Shown piece after piece: positions 1 through 9,408 of a stretch of DNA of 64,000 nucleotides. The DNA is from Luteithermobacter gelatinilyticus (GTDB lineage Bacteria; Pseudomonadota; Alphaproteobacteria; Sphingomonadales; Emcibacteraceae), in contig NZ_CP040517.1 of assembly GCF_005849285.1 (NCBI RefSeq), forward strand, positions 502,501 through 566,500, given 5' to 3'. The notes under the pieces are model-generated. The model worked only from the letters and a program-made list of their open reading frames with translations. It did no database searches and had not been told where the DNA came from. The translations under genes were made by a program, and so were the position numbers. The first letter of the stretch is position 1, and the number at the start of each line of letters is the position of its first letter.

Positions 1-1172
1 AGTGCTAGTAGGGTCAGAAGATTGACGGAAAAGCCGGCAATATTCAGAAAGATAAATGAAGCAATAATGGACACCGGCACCGTGACGGCAGGAATCAGCA
101 TGGCCCGCACGCTGCCCAGAAACAGATAAATCACCAACACCACCAACACCATGGCAATGGCAAAGGTTTTATAAACTTCGTTGATCGCCTCCTCAATAAA
201 GCGGGAGCCATCAAAGCTCAGTCCGATTTCGGTTCCCGCCGGCAGGGTCTGATTGATTTTCAGACGTTCGGCCTTGACCGCACGGGCGACGTCAAGAGTG
301 TTGCCCTTGGATTGCTTGATGATGCCAAGCCCGATCATATAGTCGCCGTTGCTGTGCATCTCAGCCCGGTATTCCTCGGCCCCTAGCTCCACACGCGCCA
401 CATCGCCGATCCGGGTGAGATGACCGTCAGCGTCTTGTTTGATCACCAGCCGGGCGAAGTCTTCGGGAGTTGTGTATTCGCGGCTCATACGCACGGAAAA
501 TTCCCGTTCCAGGGATTCCAGCCGACCGGCCGGCAGTTCCACATTTTCGGTGCGCAGGGCGTTTTCAATATCGCCGGCGGTGATATTCCGGGCGGCCATT
601 TTTTCCCGGTCCAGCCAGATGCGCATGGCATAGGTGGAAGACGAGGTGCGCACCCGCGCCACGCCGTCAATGCTGGACAGGCGATCGACGATATATCTTT
701 GGGCATAATCGGCCAGTTTGAGGTTGTCCATGGTGGTGCTGCGCAGATTAAGCCACAGGATCGGATCGTCATTTTCATCGTCCTTGGACACTTCCGGCGG
801 ATCGGCTTCTTCCGGCAGGTTGTTCAGCACCGTTGAGACCCGCTGACGAATATCATTGGCGGCGTCGTCCAGATCGCGGTTGATGGAAAATTCGATGGTA
901 ATAGAAGACCGACCATCGGTGCTGTTGGAGGAAATGGTTTTGATGCCCTCTATGCCGCTGACGCGGTCTTCGATCAATTGCGTTACCTTGGTTTCTACGA
1001 CCTCGGCTGACGCACCGGGATAATTGGTGCGGATGGAAATCACCGGCGGATTCACATCCGGATATTGTCTGAGCGGCAGGTCGATGAAGCTCATTACGCC
1101 AAAAGTGATCAGCAGAAGGCTGATGACAGTGGCAAAGACCGGACGATCAACGGAAATGTCGGAAAGGATCAT
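1..1172 (-). CDS. RND-family efflux permease (AcrB/MexB type), 3' end outside window
   Basis: Inner-membrane proton-driven drug or solute exporter of the hydrophobe/amphiphile efflux RND class. About 390 N-terminal residues are visible, starting MILSDISVDRPVFATVIS with the usual first transmembrane helix, then the porter-domain hallmarks DLPLRQYPDVNPPVIS, TNYPGASAEVVE and VSGIEGIKTISS. Family members are about 1,030 residues, so roughly 60 percent lies beyond base 1. The ATG sits 3 bp after the stop of the adaptor gene, so the two are surely cotranscribed as a permease/adaptor pair. No outer-membrane factor gene is visible. The substrate cannot be told from sequence. Family assignment is secure; specific pump identity is not. 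Confidence 0.93.
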   Translation of the reverse strand, partial: MILSDISVDRPVFATVISLLLITFGVMSFIDLPLRQYPDVNPPVISIRTNYPGASAEVVETKVTQLIEDRVSGIEGIKTISSNSTDGRSSITIEFSINRDLDDAANDIRQRVSTVLNNLPEEADPPEVSKDDENDDPILWLNLRSTTMDNLKLADYAQRYIVDRLSSIDGVARVRTSSSTYAMRIWLDREKMAARNITAGDIENALRTENVELPAGRLESLEREFSVRMSREYTTPEDFARLVIKQDADGHLTRIGDVARVELGAEEYRAEMHSNGDYMIGLGIIKQSKGNTLDVARAVKAERLKINQTLPAGTEIGLSFDGSRFIEEAINEVYKTFAIAMVLVVLVIYLFLGSVRAMLIPAVTVPVSIIASFIFLNIAGFSVNLLTLLA

Positions 1173-1175
1173 GGA

Positions 1176-2255
1176 TCAGCTCTCCTCTGTGCGGGCGACG
1201 GTTCCGTCCTCGGGGGAAAGGGGTCTGACCTCGACCCGTGTCCCATCCTGAACTTTCAGAAGGCCCTGGGTTACCACCAGTTCGCCCACTTCAAGACCAG
1301 ACAGAACTTCAACGGCCCCCGGCCGGCGGCGACCAGTGACAATCTGTCGGCGGGCGGTGGTGTTGTCCTCCTGAACGACAAAGACATATTTGCGATCTTC
1401 ATAAATGATCACGGCCTCTTCCGGAATCATAATGGATTTGGCCCGGTTTTTGATCAGGTCAATGGACAGCAGCATGCCCGGTCTCAGCAGCATGTCGGGA
1501 TTGGGAATTTCCGCCCGTACCGTGACGGCCCGGGAGACCGGATTGACCCGGGTGTCAATGGTGGTCACCGTGCCTTCAAAAATCCGGTCATAGGCTTCAG
1601 ATCGAGCCTTGATTTTCTGGCCTTGTTTCAACGCAGAAATAAAGGCTTCGGGCACGGTAAAATCCACTTTGATGACCGAAAGATCGTCAATGGTGGTAAT
1701 GATGGTGCCCGGCGTGAGCAGAGCGCCCACACTGATCTGTCGAAGCCCCAGTCGGCCGTCAAAGGGGGCGATGATCTGCCGGTCTTTGAGCCGGGCGCGG
1801 GACATCTGGACCTGGGCGAGGGCTTTTTCATACAGGGTTTTCTGCGCATCCAGTCGGGCGGTGGGCAGGGTTTTGGCCTGCACCAGGCCACGGATACGTT
1901 TCAGCTCCCTTTCCTGTTCGGCGAGATTGGCTTCTGCTTCCCTGAGATCGGCCATTTCCTCATCATTGTCCAGCGTGGCCAGGACAGTGCCCTTGCGTAC
2001 CACCATACCGTCGCTGAAATTGATGGCGGCCACTTTGTCGGTGGTGCTGGCGGTGAGAATGACGGACTCATTGGCCTTACAGGTGCCCAGGGCTTCTACG
2101 GTGTCGATAAATTCATCCATTTTAACCGGCGCGGCAATGACCTGCACCACCCGGGAGCCGGCAGAATTTTGTGGGCCGGTTTCCTTCGGCAGGTAAAAAT
2201 AGGCGGCAAGACCGGCCGCCAGCAGCAACAGAATAAACAGAAGCCTCAAGAACAT
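1176..2255 (-). CDS. Efflux RND transporter periplasmic adaptor subunit (HlyD/MFP family)
   Basis: Membrane fusion protein that links the inner-membrane RND permease to an outer-membrane channel. The 359-residue protein starts with a hydrophobic N-terminal anchor (MFLRLLFILLLLAAGLAAYF). It then shows the biotinyl-lipoyl-like half motifs around VRKGTVLATLDNDEE and IIAPFDGRLGLRQISVG, separated by a helical hairpin rich in Glu, Arg and Leu. The beta-barrel region follows (VNPVSRAVTVRAEIPN, LRPGMLLSIDL). Length and order are normal for the family. It is the first gene of the two-gene operon and the permease begins 3 bp downstream. No adjacent regulator is present. Confidence 0.95.
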   Translation of the reverse strand: MFLRLLFILLLLAAGLAAYFYLPKETGPQNSAGSRVVQVIAAPVKMDEFIDTVEALGTCKANESVILTASTTDKVAAINFSDGMVVRKGTVLATLDNDEEMADLREAEANLAEQERELKRIRGLVQAKTLPTARLDAQKTLYEKALAQVQMSRARLKDRQIIAPFDGRLGLRQISVGALLTPGTIITTIDDLSVIKVDFTVPEAFISALKQGQKIKARSEAYDRIFEGTVTTIDTRVNPVSRAVTVRAEIPNPDMLLRPGMLLSIDLIKNRAKSIMIPEEAVIIYEDRKYVFVVQEDNTTARRQIVTGRRRPGAVEVLSGLEVGELVVTQGLLKVQDGTRVEVRPLSPEDGTVARTEES

Positions 2256-2474
2256 TACTGAATCCCCGATATTTGTACCCCCAGAAATTTTAGGGGTAAC
2301 AACCTGTAATCAAATCGGATTTTTAATTTATATATACTTTATTGGAAGAGGCCATAACTGACCAGTCCTAATCACTATACGGCCGGTTTTCTTTTTTCCT
2401 GCGTTTTATTTTTTATTTTAGAGTGTGTTGCGAATTGGTGACCGTGTGATCACGACCTGCCGAAGTCCCCGTCC

Positions 2475-2502
2475 GTCGCTCCCGCCCAGGCGGGAGCCCA
2501 GA
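2475..2502. repeat. REP-like palindromic repeat, copy 1
   Basis: A perfect 9-bp inverted repeat with a 2-base centre (GCTCCCGCC CA GGCGGGAGC), preceded by GTC and followed by CCAGA. The same 28 bases recur at 49391-49418 with one mismatch. Both copies are intergenic. GC-rich palindromes of this kind are common dispersed repeats in alphaproteobacterial genomes. Confidence 0.75.
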
Positions 2503-2671
2503 ACTTGCAGACCGCATTGGCGAGGAGCTGAATTGCCGCCTTCGCGGCAATGACGCAGGAAAAGCGGCTGGCGGCGTTGGCAGAACGTCATCGCGAACCC
2601 CGGTAGGGGGGCTGGCGACCCATAATTCGTAAACATGGATTGCTTCATTACCGGCGCGTCTCGCAATGACG

Positions 2672-2712
2672 AAAAACAAGAAAACCCGCCGCGCATGTGC
2701 GTCCGGCGGGTT
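2672..2712 (-). terminator. Rho-independent terminator (minus strand)
   Basis: Inverted repeat AACCCGCCG (2683-2691) and CGGCGGGTT (2704-2712). On the minus strand it is followed by TTTTCTTGTTTTT. It lies downstream of the small membrane protein gene at 2861-3064. Confidence 0.75.
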
Positions 2713-2860
2713 CTGCTTGTAGTCACGTCGGCATGTCCTGAATTACACATGTCAGCGGACTATCCTGTACGGCCTATGGGCGTACAATCGCCCTAACTAT
2801 ACACCAGAAATTCCGCTGATTCAAAAGACCAGATTTTACAGGATGTTGTAAAATGCTCTT

Positions 2861-3064
2861 TTAATCCGTCACCTTCGACTCGGTCTGGAGATCCGTCAGG
2901 GGAATGGCCGGCAGAGTGACGATTTTGAGCAAAATGGCAAACATGACCGGTACGGCGACATAGGCCGCGTAGACAAACACCATGGGGGTCCAGATGAGGG
3001 CCAAAAGCCCCAGGGCCAGAATGGCATTCAGAAAAACCAAAACGGGGGTATTGATTTCTTTCAT
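2861..3064 (-). CDS. Small two-helix membrane protein, function unknown
   Basis: A 67-residue protein starting MKEINTPVLVFLNAILALG with two predicted membrane helices (about residues 5-22 and 24-45) and a short polar C-terminus ending ESKVTD. I chose the ATG at 3064 because GGAG lies 8 bases upstream; an in-frame TTG five codons earlier lacks this. It follows infC after a terminator-like hairpin and has its own terminator downstream, so it may be a separate small transcript. I do not recognise the family. Coding status is supported by start, ribosome site and hydrophobic pattern, not by homology. Confidence 0.6.
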   Translation of the reverse strand: MKEINTPVLVFLNAILALGLLALIWTPMVFVYAAYVAVPVMFAILLKIVTLPAIPLTDLQTESKVTD

Positions 3065-3099
3065 AAGATGCTCCGGCAACTGAGTATTGTAAATATGTT

Positions 3100-3128
3100 A
3101 AAGGCAGGCCCTGTTTAGACCTGCCTTT
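3100..3128 (-). terminator. Terminator-like hairpin after infC
   Basis: A perfect 9-bp inverted repeat AAAGGCAGG/CCTGCCTTT with an 11-base loop, 26 bases after the infC stop codon on the minus strand. The downstream tract TTTAACATATTT is only moderately U-rich, so termination may be partial. Confidence 0.65.
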
Positions 3129-3153
3129 GCTGCATTGCAATAGAAAAATATTT

Positions 3154-3690
3154 TTATTTGGGGGCCATGATCATGATCATCTGGCGGCCTTCCAGTTTGG
3201 GATGCTGTTCAATTTTGACTCTGTCCTCAAAATCCGCCTGGACCCGTTGGAGAACTTCCATGCCGAGTTCCTGATGGGCCATTTCCCGGCCCCGGAAGCG
3301 CAGGGTCACCTTAACCTTGTCGCCGGAATTCAGGAATTTTTCAATGGAGCGCATCTTCACGTCATAATCGTGTTTTTCGATGCCCGGGCGCATCTTGATT
3401 TCCTTGACGTCGATGGTTTTTTGTTTTTTGCGGGCAAGGCTGGCTTTTTTCTGGGCTTCGTATTTAAACTTGCCGTAGTCTAGGATCTTGCACACGGGCG
3501 GAGAGGCGTTGGGAGAAACTTCCACAAGATCCAGCCCTGCTTCGGCGGCCAGATCCAGGGCTTCTTCAATACTGACAACATCCCTGTTGTTGCCTTCGGC
3601 ATCAATCAGGCGGACCTGTTTTTCGGTTATTTGTTCATTCACCCGCGGCCCCTTCTGGGCCTGGGGGGGTGTCATGGGTCTTCTAGCTAT
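3154..3690 (-). CDS. infC: Translation initiation factor IF-3
   Basis: Binds the 30S subunit and policies start-codon and initiator tRNA selection. With the start chosen here the protein has 178 residues, the normal size. The N-domain begins [20 protein letters not shown], followed by the helical linker (about residues 75-90, [15 protein letters not shown]) and the C-domain ([17 protein letters not shown]). The start is an ATA codon at 3690-3688, 5 bases after a perfect AGGAGG. The first in-frame ATG, at MTPP, is five codons inside the conserved N-terminus and has no Shine-Dalgarno sequence. In E. coli infC starts with AUU and IF-3 represses its own synthesis by rejecting it; the same autoregulation is inferred here. 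It follows thrS on the same strand, as in many bacteria. Confidence 0.97.
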   Translation of the reverse strand: MARRPMTPPQAQKGPRVNEQITEKQVRLIDAEGNNRDVVSIEEALDLAAEAGLDLVEVSPNASPPVCKILDYGKFKYEAQKKASLARKKQKTIDVKEIKMRPGIEKHDYDVKMRSIEKFLNSGDKVKVTLRFRGREMAHQELGMEVLQRVQADFEDRVKIEQHPKLEGRQMIMIMAPK

Positions 3691-3701
3691 AGTTTCCTCC
3701 T
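3688..3701 (-). promoter_or_regulatory. Ribosome binding site and AUA start codon of infC
   Basis: Read on the minus strand: AGGAGG, AAACT, ATA, GCT AGA AGA CCC. The strong Shine-Dalgarno sequence with 5-base spacing points to ATA as the initiator. This rare start is the probable site of IF-3 autoregulation. Confidence 0.85.
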
Positions 3702-3799
3702 GTGACGTCCTGCCACTGGTTGTTAATAATAAAATGTCCTTGGGCAGCGTGCCGAGGGGGGGTTCATGAAAAACCGGCAGAGGTTTAAGGCCACAGTCT

Positions 3800-5740
3800 T
3801 CATGAGCCCGGTGCGGCAGCTTCCTGTACAAGTTTATGGATTGCTTCGTTTAAATCAAGGGTTTCCTGTTCTTTTGAGCCCAAACGACGGATGGTCACGG
3901 TGTTTTTTTCCGCTTCCCGGGCGCCGGCCACGAAAATGGCGGGGACTTTCGCATGGGAATGTTCCCGAACCTTGTAATTGATTTTTTCGTTGCGCAGGTC
4001 CATTTCCGCGCGCAAGCCCGCGGCAAGAAGCTGCTCATATACACTTCGCACATAGTCGTCCTGATCAGAGGTAATTCCGGTGACCACCACCTGGACCGGG
4101 GCGAGCCAAAGCGGGAACCGTCCGGCATAATGTTCGATCAGAATGCCGATAAACCGTTCAAAAGATCCCAGAATCGCCCGGTGCAGCATAACGGGGCGGT
4201 GTTTGTCATTGTCAGAACCGATATAGGAGGCGTCCAGTCGCTCCGGCAGCACGAAATCCACCTGGAACGTGCCGCATTGCCAATCCCGGCCAATGGTATC
4301 GGTGAGCACGAATTCCAGTTTCGGACCGTAAAAGGCACCTTCGCCGGGGTTGAGCGTATAGTCCAGACCGGCGGCGTTCACAGCGTCTTTCAGGGCTTGT
4401 TCTGCCTTGTCCCAGATTTCGTCCGATCCGGCCCGCAGTTCCGGCCGGTCGGAAAACTTCACCCGCACGTTTTGAAAACCAAAATCCTCATAGACCTCAA
4501 GCAACATCCGGCAAAAGGCGATGGTCTCGCTGGTGATCTGGTCTTCGCGACAGAAGATATGGGCGTCATCCTGTGTGAAACTGCGTACCCGCATCAACCC
4601 GTGCAACGCCCCCGAAGGTTCATAACGGTGGCAGCATCCGAACTCCGCAAGCCTGAGCGGCAGGTCCCGGTAACTGACCAATCTCTGGTTGAACACCTGT
4701 ACGTGACAGGGGCAGTTCATGGGTTTCAGGGCAAACACCCGCTCCTCGGAATCTGAGGTATACATATGTTCGCGGAACTTGTCCCAGTGGCCGGACATTT
4801 CCCACAGCTTGCGGTCTACCAGTTGTGGCGTCCTGATTTCCTTGTAGCCGTGCTGGATCTGTTTGCGGCGGATATAAGCTTCCACCTGTTGATAGATGGT
4901 CCAGCCCTTGGGATGCCAGAACGGCATGCCGGCTGCCTCTTCCTGGAAATGGAACAAATTCATTTCGCGGCCCAGACGGCGGTGGTCGCGTTTTTCTGCT
5001 TCTTCCAGGCGGGCAAGATAAGCTTTCAGTTCCTTTTTGTCGCGCCAGGCGGTGCCGTAAATCCGTTGCAGCATTTCATTGCGGCTGTCACCGCGCCAAT
5101 AGGCTCCGGCCACCTTCATGAGTTTGAAGGCGTCGCCAAGTTTTTTGGTGCTGGGCAGATGTGGCCCGCGGCAAAGATCAATAAAATCACCTTGACGATA
5201 CAGGGTGATGGCCTCTCCCGGCGGAATGTCGGCAATGATTTCCGCCTTGTACTCCTCGCCCATGTTGCGGAAGAAGTCGATCGCCTCGTCCCGGTCCCAG
5301 ACTTCACGGATAATTTCCTCGTCCCGTTCGACAATTTCTCTCATACGGGCTTCGATTTTCTCCAGATCTTCCGGCGTAAATGGCTCCTTGCGGGCGAAAT
5401 CATAATAAAAACCGTTTTCAATGGCCGGGCCAATGGTCACTTGAGTGTCAGGATAAAGTTCCTTGACCGCCTCGGCCAGTACATGGGCGGCGTCATGGCG
5501 CAAAAGTTCCAGGGCTTCCTCATCCTTGCGGGTGATGATCGACACCTCGGCGTCTTCGGTGATCTCACGGCTCAGGTCCCATTGTTCACCATTGACCATA
5601 ATCGCCAGCGCCGCCTTGGCCAGACCCGGCCCGATATCTTCGGCCAGAGTAAGCCCTGTGACCGCACCAGGATAGGTCCGGATGCTGCCATCCGGCAGAG
5701 TCAGGGAAACTTGATCAGTCTTCATGTTCTGGCCAGTCAT
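3800..5740 (-). CDS. thrS: Threonyl-tRNA synthetase
   Basis: Charges tRNA-Thr in the cytoplasm. Domain order is complete: N-terminal TGS domain ([15 protein letters not shown]), editing domain with the HxxxH pair in [17 protein letters not shown], class II catalytic core with zinc-ligand region [10 protein letters not shown], motif 2 [15 protein letters not shown], and the C-terminal anticodon-binding domain ([14 protein letters not shown]). About 646 residues, normal. Possible starts are GTG 5746, ATG 5740 and ATG 5725; the ATG at 5740 is preferred because a purine-rich AAGAAGA lies upstream, but the choice is not certain. infC follows about 110 bases downstream, matching the classical thrS-infC order. 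Confidence 0.98.
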   Translation of the reverse strand: MTGQNMKTDQVSLTLPDGSIRTYPGAVTGLTLAEDIGPGLAKAALAIMVNGEQWDLSREITEDAEVSIITRKDEEALELLRHDAAHVLAEAVKELYPDTQVTIGPAIENGFYYDFARKEPFTPEDLEKIEARMREIVERDEEIIREVWDRDEAIDFFRNMGEEYKAEIIADIPPGEAITLYRQGDFIDLCRGPHLPSTKKLGDAFKLMKVAGAYWRGDSRNEMLQRIYGTAWRDKKELKAYLARLEEAEKRDHRRLGREMNLFHFQEEAAGMPFWHPKGWTIYQQVEAYIRRKQIQHGYKEIRTPQLVDRKLWEMSGHWDKFREHMYTSDSEERVFALKPMNCPCHVQVFNQRLVSYRDLPLRLAEFGCCHRYEPSGALHGLMRVRSFTQDDAHIFCREDQITSETIAFCRMLLEVYEDFGFQNVRVKFSDRPELRAGSDEIWDKAEQALKDAVNAAGLDYTLNPGEGAFYGPKLEFVLTDTIGRDWQCGTFQVDFVLPERLDASYIGSDNDKHRPVMLHRAILGSFERFIGILIEHYAGRFPLWLAPVQVVVTGITSDQDDYVRSVYEQLLAAGLRAEMDLRNEKINYKVREHSHAKVPAIFVAGAREAEKNTVTIRRLGSKEQETLDLNEAIHKLVQEAAAPGS

Positions 5741-5926
5741 CGTCACGGTCTTCTTGTGTTGCGGTTTTTTAACGGTTAAAAGTTCTTCCGGAACTTATCC
5801 GGTTTCCCGCTCAAGTCAAGCCGCCATCACGTTTGCGCCGGGAAAAAACGGTTTTCATCCGTGGTCCGGAGGGATAGTGTCAGAAGAAAATAGTCCTGAA
5901 ACAAACCAAAGGGAAAAACTTACGTC

Positions 5927-6706
5927 ATGACGCAGACAGCTCAACCTGACTTTCTTGTTTTGCCGGACGGACGCCAAATTGCCTATCACAAAACCGAGGG
6001 CACTGGGCCGACAGTGGTCTTTTTGGGCGGATTCATGTCGGATATGGAAGGCAGCAAGGCTTTGGCGCTGGAAGATTTTTGCCGCCAGAGAGGCCAGGCT
6101 TATGTGAGATTCGATTATTCAGGACATGGCAAATCCTCCGGCCGGTTCGAGGAGGGTACCATTGGCCGCTGGAAGGAAGACGCCTTGGCCGTGGTGAAAC
6201 AGGTGACCCAGGGGCCGCTGATCCTGGTGGGGTCCAGCATGGGGGGCTGGATCGGCCTTCTTGTGGCGCTGGAGATAACAGAACGCGTTCTGGGATTCGT
6301 TGGCATTGCTGCCGCGCCCGACTTTACACGGGAACTCATGTGGGATCTTTATGATGAGGGGATTCGGGCAACGCTGCAAAGGGACGGTGTGTATTATGAA
6401 CCCAGCGAGTACAGCGAGGAGCCTTATCCCATCACCATGAATCTGATTCAGGAAGGAGATCATCACCTGTTGTTCGGGCGTGGGGGGATTGAACTTAATT
6501 GCCCCGTGCGTCTGCTGCATGGGCTGGAAGACAGGGATGTGCCGCCTCACTGGTCCCAGCGGATTTGTGACAATCTTGTCAGCGACGATGTGACCATCAC
6601 CTATGTCAAAAAGGGGGATCACCGGTTGTCGACGGAAGATGACCTGCGCCGGCTGTGTCAGGCGGTCGCGGACCTGAGCGAACGCGCTGGAATGTCTCGC
6701 GGATAA
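5927..6706 (+). CDS. Alpha/beta hydrolase, ABHD10-like (acyl-protein thioesterase or esterase)
   Basis: A 259-residue serine hydrolase with the N-terminal pattern LPDGRQIAYHKTEGTGPTVV typical of the ABHD10 group, the nucleophile elbow GSSMGGW near residue 105, an Asp in the EDRDVP loop and a His in KKGDHRLS, giving a complete triad. ABHD10 proteins act as depalmitoylases or acyl-glucuronide esterases; the bacterial substrate is unknown. It is transcribed divergently from thrS, with about 190 bases between the starts. The next gene converges on it. The family call rests on motif spacing and the N-terminal signature. Confidence 0.85.
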   Translation: MTQTAQPDFLVLPDGRQIAYHKTEGTGPTVVFLGGFMSDMEGSKALALEDFCRQRGQAYVRFDYSGHGKSSGRFEEGTIGRWKEDALAVVKQVTQGPLILVGSSMGGWIGLLVALEITERVLGFVGIAAAPDFTRELMWDLYDEGIRATLQRDGVYYEPSEYSEEPYPITMNLIQEGDHHLLFGRGGIELNCPVRLLHGLEDRDVPPHWSQRICDNLVSDDVTITYVKKGDHRLSTEDDLRRLCQAVADLSERAGMSRG

Positions 6707-6725
6707 GGGCACGGGAGATAGGAGG

Positions 6726-7604
6726 TCAGGCCCGGACCTGATCGACAAGTGCCTTGTAGCCTTCCCGATAGCTTGGATATTTGAGCGTCACGCCCAGTTC
6801 CTTATGGAGTCGGGTATTGTCCACTTTTTTATTTTCCCCGTAAAAACTTTTCATCAGTGGCGACAGGGGGGCGCTGTCGAAATCCACACCTTCCAGGCGG
6901 GGGCGATCCATCAGGTCGCAGATATAATCAATGACCTCGGGCGAGGACGAGGGGACGTCATCCACGACATTGTAACTACGCCCGGGATGCGGGCGGGCAA
7001 AGGACGCCTGCAGTGTCTGCACGATGTCGTCCACATGGATGCGGGAAAAGACCTGTCCCGGTTTAATGATTTTCTGGAGCCGGCCGGTCAAAAGGCTGTG
7101 CAACTGTCCCCGGCCAGGGCCATATATGCTGCCGAGCCGGAAAATATGCAGCGGCAGCCCATGATCCTGATACAGTCGCCGCCAGCTTTGCTCCGCTGCG
7201 TATCTGAGCCGTCCGCGCGCGCTGGTGGGGGCTTCGGGGGTGTCGTCATAAACCCATTCCCCCTGCCGGTCGCCATAAACGGCAGTTGTGGACAGATATC
7301 CCACCCAATGTAGGTGATTCAGGCGGGCTAGGTCCTGTTCATGGCAGGCGAGAACCGGATCCCCCCGTTCCGATGCCGGAGGAATGGAAACCAGCAGATG
7401 AGTGCATTCCGCCAGCCTGTCCCAAAGAGGCTCAAGGGGGGTCTGTCCGTCAAACACATGCGCCTCAATATTCAAAAGGCGCATGTCCTGGCATTTCTCA
7501 GCACTGCGGCAGGTGCCGGCAAACTGCCAGCCGCCTTGTTTATGGAGATCCGCTATCAGGGCCCGGGCAGTATAACCCAGGCCAAAACAAAACAGTTTTT
7601 TCAT
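6726..7604 (-). CDS. SDR-family NAD(P)-dependent oxidoreductase/epimerase (YeeZ-like)
   Basis: A 292-residue extended short-chain dehydrogenase/reductase. The Rossmann fingerprint is MKKLFCFGLGYTARAL at the N-terminus, and the active-site region reads GYLSTTAVYGDRQGEWV with the Ser/Thr and Tyr expected, although the Lys spacing is atypical as in YeeZ-type proteins. The middle (SIYGPGRGQLHSL) and C-terminal parts match NAD-dependent epimerases acting on nucleotide sugars, but no substrate can be assigned. A ribosome site AGGAAG precedes the ATG. It is tail to tail with the ABHD10-like gene, and the next minus-strand gene lies 28 bp upstream. Confidence 0.85.
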   Translation of the reverse strand: MKKLFCFGLGYTARALIADLHKQGGWQFAGTCRSAEKCQDMRLLNIEAHVFDGQTPLEPLWDRLAECTHLLVSIPPASERGDPVLACHEQDLARLNHLHWVGYLSTTAVYGDRQGEWVYDDTPEAPTSARGRLRYAAEQSWRRLYQDHGLPLHIFRLGSIYGPGRGQLHSLLTGRLQKIIKPGQVFSRIHVDDIVQTLQASFARPHPGRSYNVVDDVPSSSPEVIDYICDLMDRPRLEGVDFDSAPLSPLMKSFYGENKKVDNTRLHKELGVTLKYPSYREGYKALVDQVRA

Positions 7605-7632
7605 CTTCCTGTCCAGAGCCGGCTCATCCGGC

Positions 7633-8406
7633 CTATCGGGTTGGCAGGTGATTGGCGCTTAAAATCACCGTTGCATGCAGTTGAATCTTGCGGGAGACCG
7701 CCATGTCCGAAGGGCCGCTGTCCCGGCTGATGGCATAGGCTTTGGGGGCGGCTTCCTGCAACGCCATATCCCGGCGCCCATACTGCAGGGCGGACGGGGA
7801 GAAATCAATGCGGCTCACCCGATATTTCCGGTCCTTGAACAGCGCATTCAGCGTGGCGAGTTCGGCTTTGGCCATATCATAGATTTTTTTGCGCAATGTC
7901 GCATAAAGCGCCTGTTCCTCCTCTTCCGTGGGGGAATAGGTCATATGACGTAAGGTGATCTCAAAGCCGGGCTTGTTGCTTTCCCTGATTTTGTTTCTCA
8001 GGCCGTCCAGCGCCTTGTCCTGGACGCGGGTTTCCGCGCTGATATTCCATTGTTCAAGACCGGCGGCTCCGGGTTTGCGGGTGAAGGACGTGATTTTCCA
8101 GTCCGCTTCTGGGGCAATCTGGCGCAGCCGATTTTCCACCTGGGTGCGGATGGACTGACTGTCTTTTTCGTTAAAGGCGGCGGTGATGTGGATGAAAAGC
8201 CGCACGGATTTCGATGTCAGCCAGTCTTCGGTCTTCAGTTCCAAGGTAATATCATCCTGATAGACGGGTTCCTGGGTGAGCACGGTTTGTCCTGCGGGCG
8301 ACTGGGCCAGCACGGGCTGGGTCGGAAGCGCCAGAACCACGGCCAGTCCCAGGCCACCAAACAAAAGCGGTGCCGCCAGAAAGGATGCTGAAGATTTTTT
8401 AACCAT
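7633..8406 (-). CDS. Exported protein resembling SIMPL/DUF541 domain proteins
   Basis: A 257-residue protein with a Sec signal peptide (MVKKSSASFLAAPLLFGG, then an Ala/Leu-rich core ending near VLAQS). The mature part has repeated alpha/beta patterns around VRLFIHITAAFNEKDSQSI and KIQLHATVILSANHL, which resemble SIMPL proteins, a periplasmic family of uncertain role. I started at the ATG with AAGGGA upstream rather than at an in-frame codon 29 positions earlier, because only this start gives a signal peptide at the N-terminus. The SIMPL assignment is tentative; periplasmic location is well supported. Divergent from the TPR gene. Confidence 0.6.
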   Translation of the reverse strand: MVKKSSASFLAAPLLFGGLGLAVVLALPTQPVLAQSPAGQTVLTQEPVYQDDITLELKTEDWLTSKSVRLFIHITAAFNEKDSQSIRTQVENRLRQIAPEADWKITSFTRKPGAAGLEQWNISAETRVQDKALDGLRNKIRESNKPGFEITLRHMTYSPTEEEEQALYATLRKKIYDMAKAELATLNALFKDRKYRVSRIDFSPSALQYGRRDMALQEAAPKAYAISRDSGPSDMAVSRKIQLHATVILSANHLPTR

Positions 8407-8544
8407 AATGTTTCCCTTTTTATTTATGGGGTAAATATTATTTATGGGACAGGCTTGAACTCGCCCCATTTGCCTGTCATTTTGACCTATCATTTTGGCT
8501 TACAAGGTGAAGTATACCTTGTCCGGGTAATCTATAAAGGGGAT

Positions 8545-9408
8545 ATGACAAAAATGAGGCTTTCCCGCTTTGCGCGATACAGATGGCATTTTGGTTTGCT
8601 TGGCGCGGCTTTGGTAACGAGCCTGCCGCTTTCAATATTGGCCGGGGAAGGTCGGAATGAGACCCAGGAAAATGCGCGCCTCTATGAGGCGTGTCTTGAG
8701 CGTGTCGAGCAGAATGCTGAGGCGGCGCTGGAGTTTGCCCGCAAATGGAATATCGAGGCGCACGGCCTGGCTGGGGCGCGTCATTGTGAAGCGTTGGCAT
8801 TGCTCGCGCTGAATCGGGCGCAGGAGGCGGCGGAGTTACTGGAGGAGGAGGCGGAAAAGGTGCTCCGGGGCGATGGGCTGGATGACAAAAGCCCCGAAGA
8901 GCAACGGGGCCTCAGTCTTCAGCTTTTTATTCAGGCGGCGCTGGCCTGGCGGCAGGACGGTAATGAGGACAGGGCCTACAGCGCCATCAGTTCGGCCCTG
9001 GCCCGCGCCGGTGGTGGCGGAACTCCTGCCGCCGGGGTGGATAATAACCTGGTGTACGAACTGTATCTGGAACGGGGCCGCATACAGATCAACCGCCGGG
9101 AATTTGAAGCGGCGCTTGAGGATTTTACGCTGGCCATTGACCAAAACCCGGAACGGGGGGAAGGGTTTCTGGAAAGAGCACGGCTGTTCCGCCAGAAAAA
9201 GAATTATCCTGCGGCCCGGCTTGATCTTAAGGCGGCGGCCGGAATTGCGCCGGATGATCCCGAAATTCTGTTGGAAAGCGGGATTGTGTATCGCCTTCTG
9301 GGGGATAAGGACAGCGCCCGGGCCGAATGGCAGAAAATCATTGATACTCATCCAGACAGCGCGTTTGCCGATCTGGCGCGTGAAAATATCGGCCTTCTTA
9401 ATCGTTAA
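8545..9408 (+). CDS. Exported tetratricopeptide-repeat protein
   Basis: About 287 residues. An N-terminal signal-type hydrophobic stretch (FGLLGAALVTSLPLSILAG) is followed by helical repeats; the last three copies read as TPR units (YLERGRIQINRREFEAALED, GFLERARLFRQKKNYPAARL, EILLESGIVYRLLGDKDSAR). TPR proteins are protein-interaction scaffolds and no partner can be named. Two starts, ATG 8545 and ATG 8554, are both close to AGGGG, and either gives the same mature protein. It converges on queG and the two stop codons overlap by 4 bp. Confidence 0.8.
   Translation: MTKMRLSRFARYRWHFGLLGAALVTSLPLSILAGEGRNETQENARLYEACLERVEQNAEAALEFARKWNIEAHGLAGARHCEALALLALNRAQEAAELLEEEAEKVLRGDGLDDKSPEEQRGLSLQLFIQAALAWRQDGNEDRAYSAISSALARAGGGGTPAAGVDNNLVYELYLERGRIQINRREFEAALEDFTLAIDQNPERGEGFLERARLFRQKKNYPAARLDLKAAAGIAPDDPEILLESGIVYRLLGDKDSARAEWQKIIDTHPDSAFADLARENIGLLNR

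Larger units (their letters stand above)
2256..2860. other. Intergenic region with dispersed repeats
   Basis: No gene can be supported in these 605 bases. The right end of this stretch (about 2256-2400) is AT-rich and should hold the minus-strand promoter of the efflux operon. Bases about 2440-2680 look like a mosaic of dispersed genomic repeats: an inverted repeat at 2475-2502 that recurs at 49391, and two copies of GCAATGACG-type words with ATTGCTTC between them. A minus-strand terminator follows at 2672-2712. Open frames here have no ribosome binding site and no recognisable product. Confidence 0.6.

Noticed and set aside
1065-2261. 398-codon plus-strand frame
   Set aside because: It is the antisense of the RND adaptor gene, with no ribosome site and a low-complexity composition; the minus-strand gene has clear family motifs.
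4766-5779. 337-codon plus-strand frame
   Set aside because: Antisense to thrS, whose motifs are complete.
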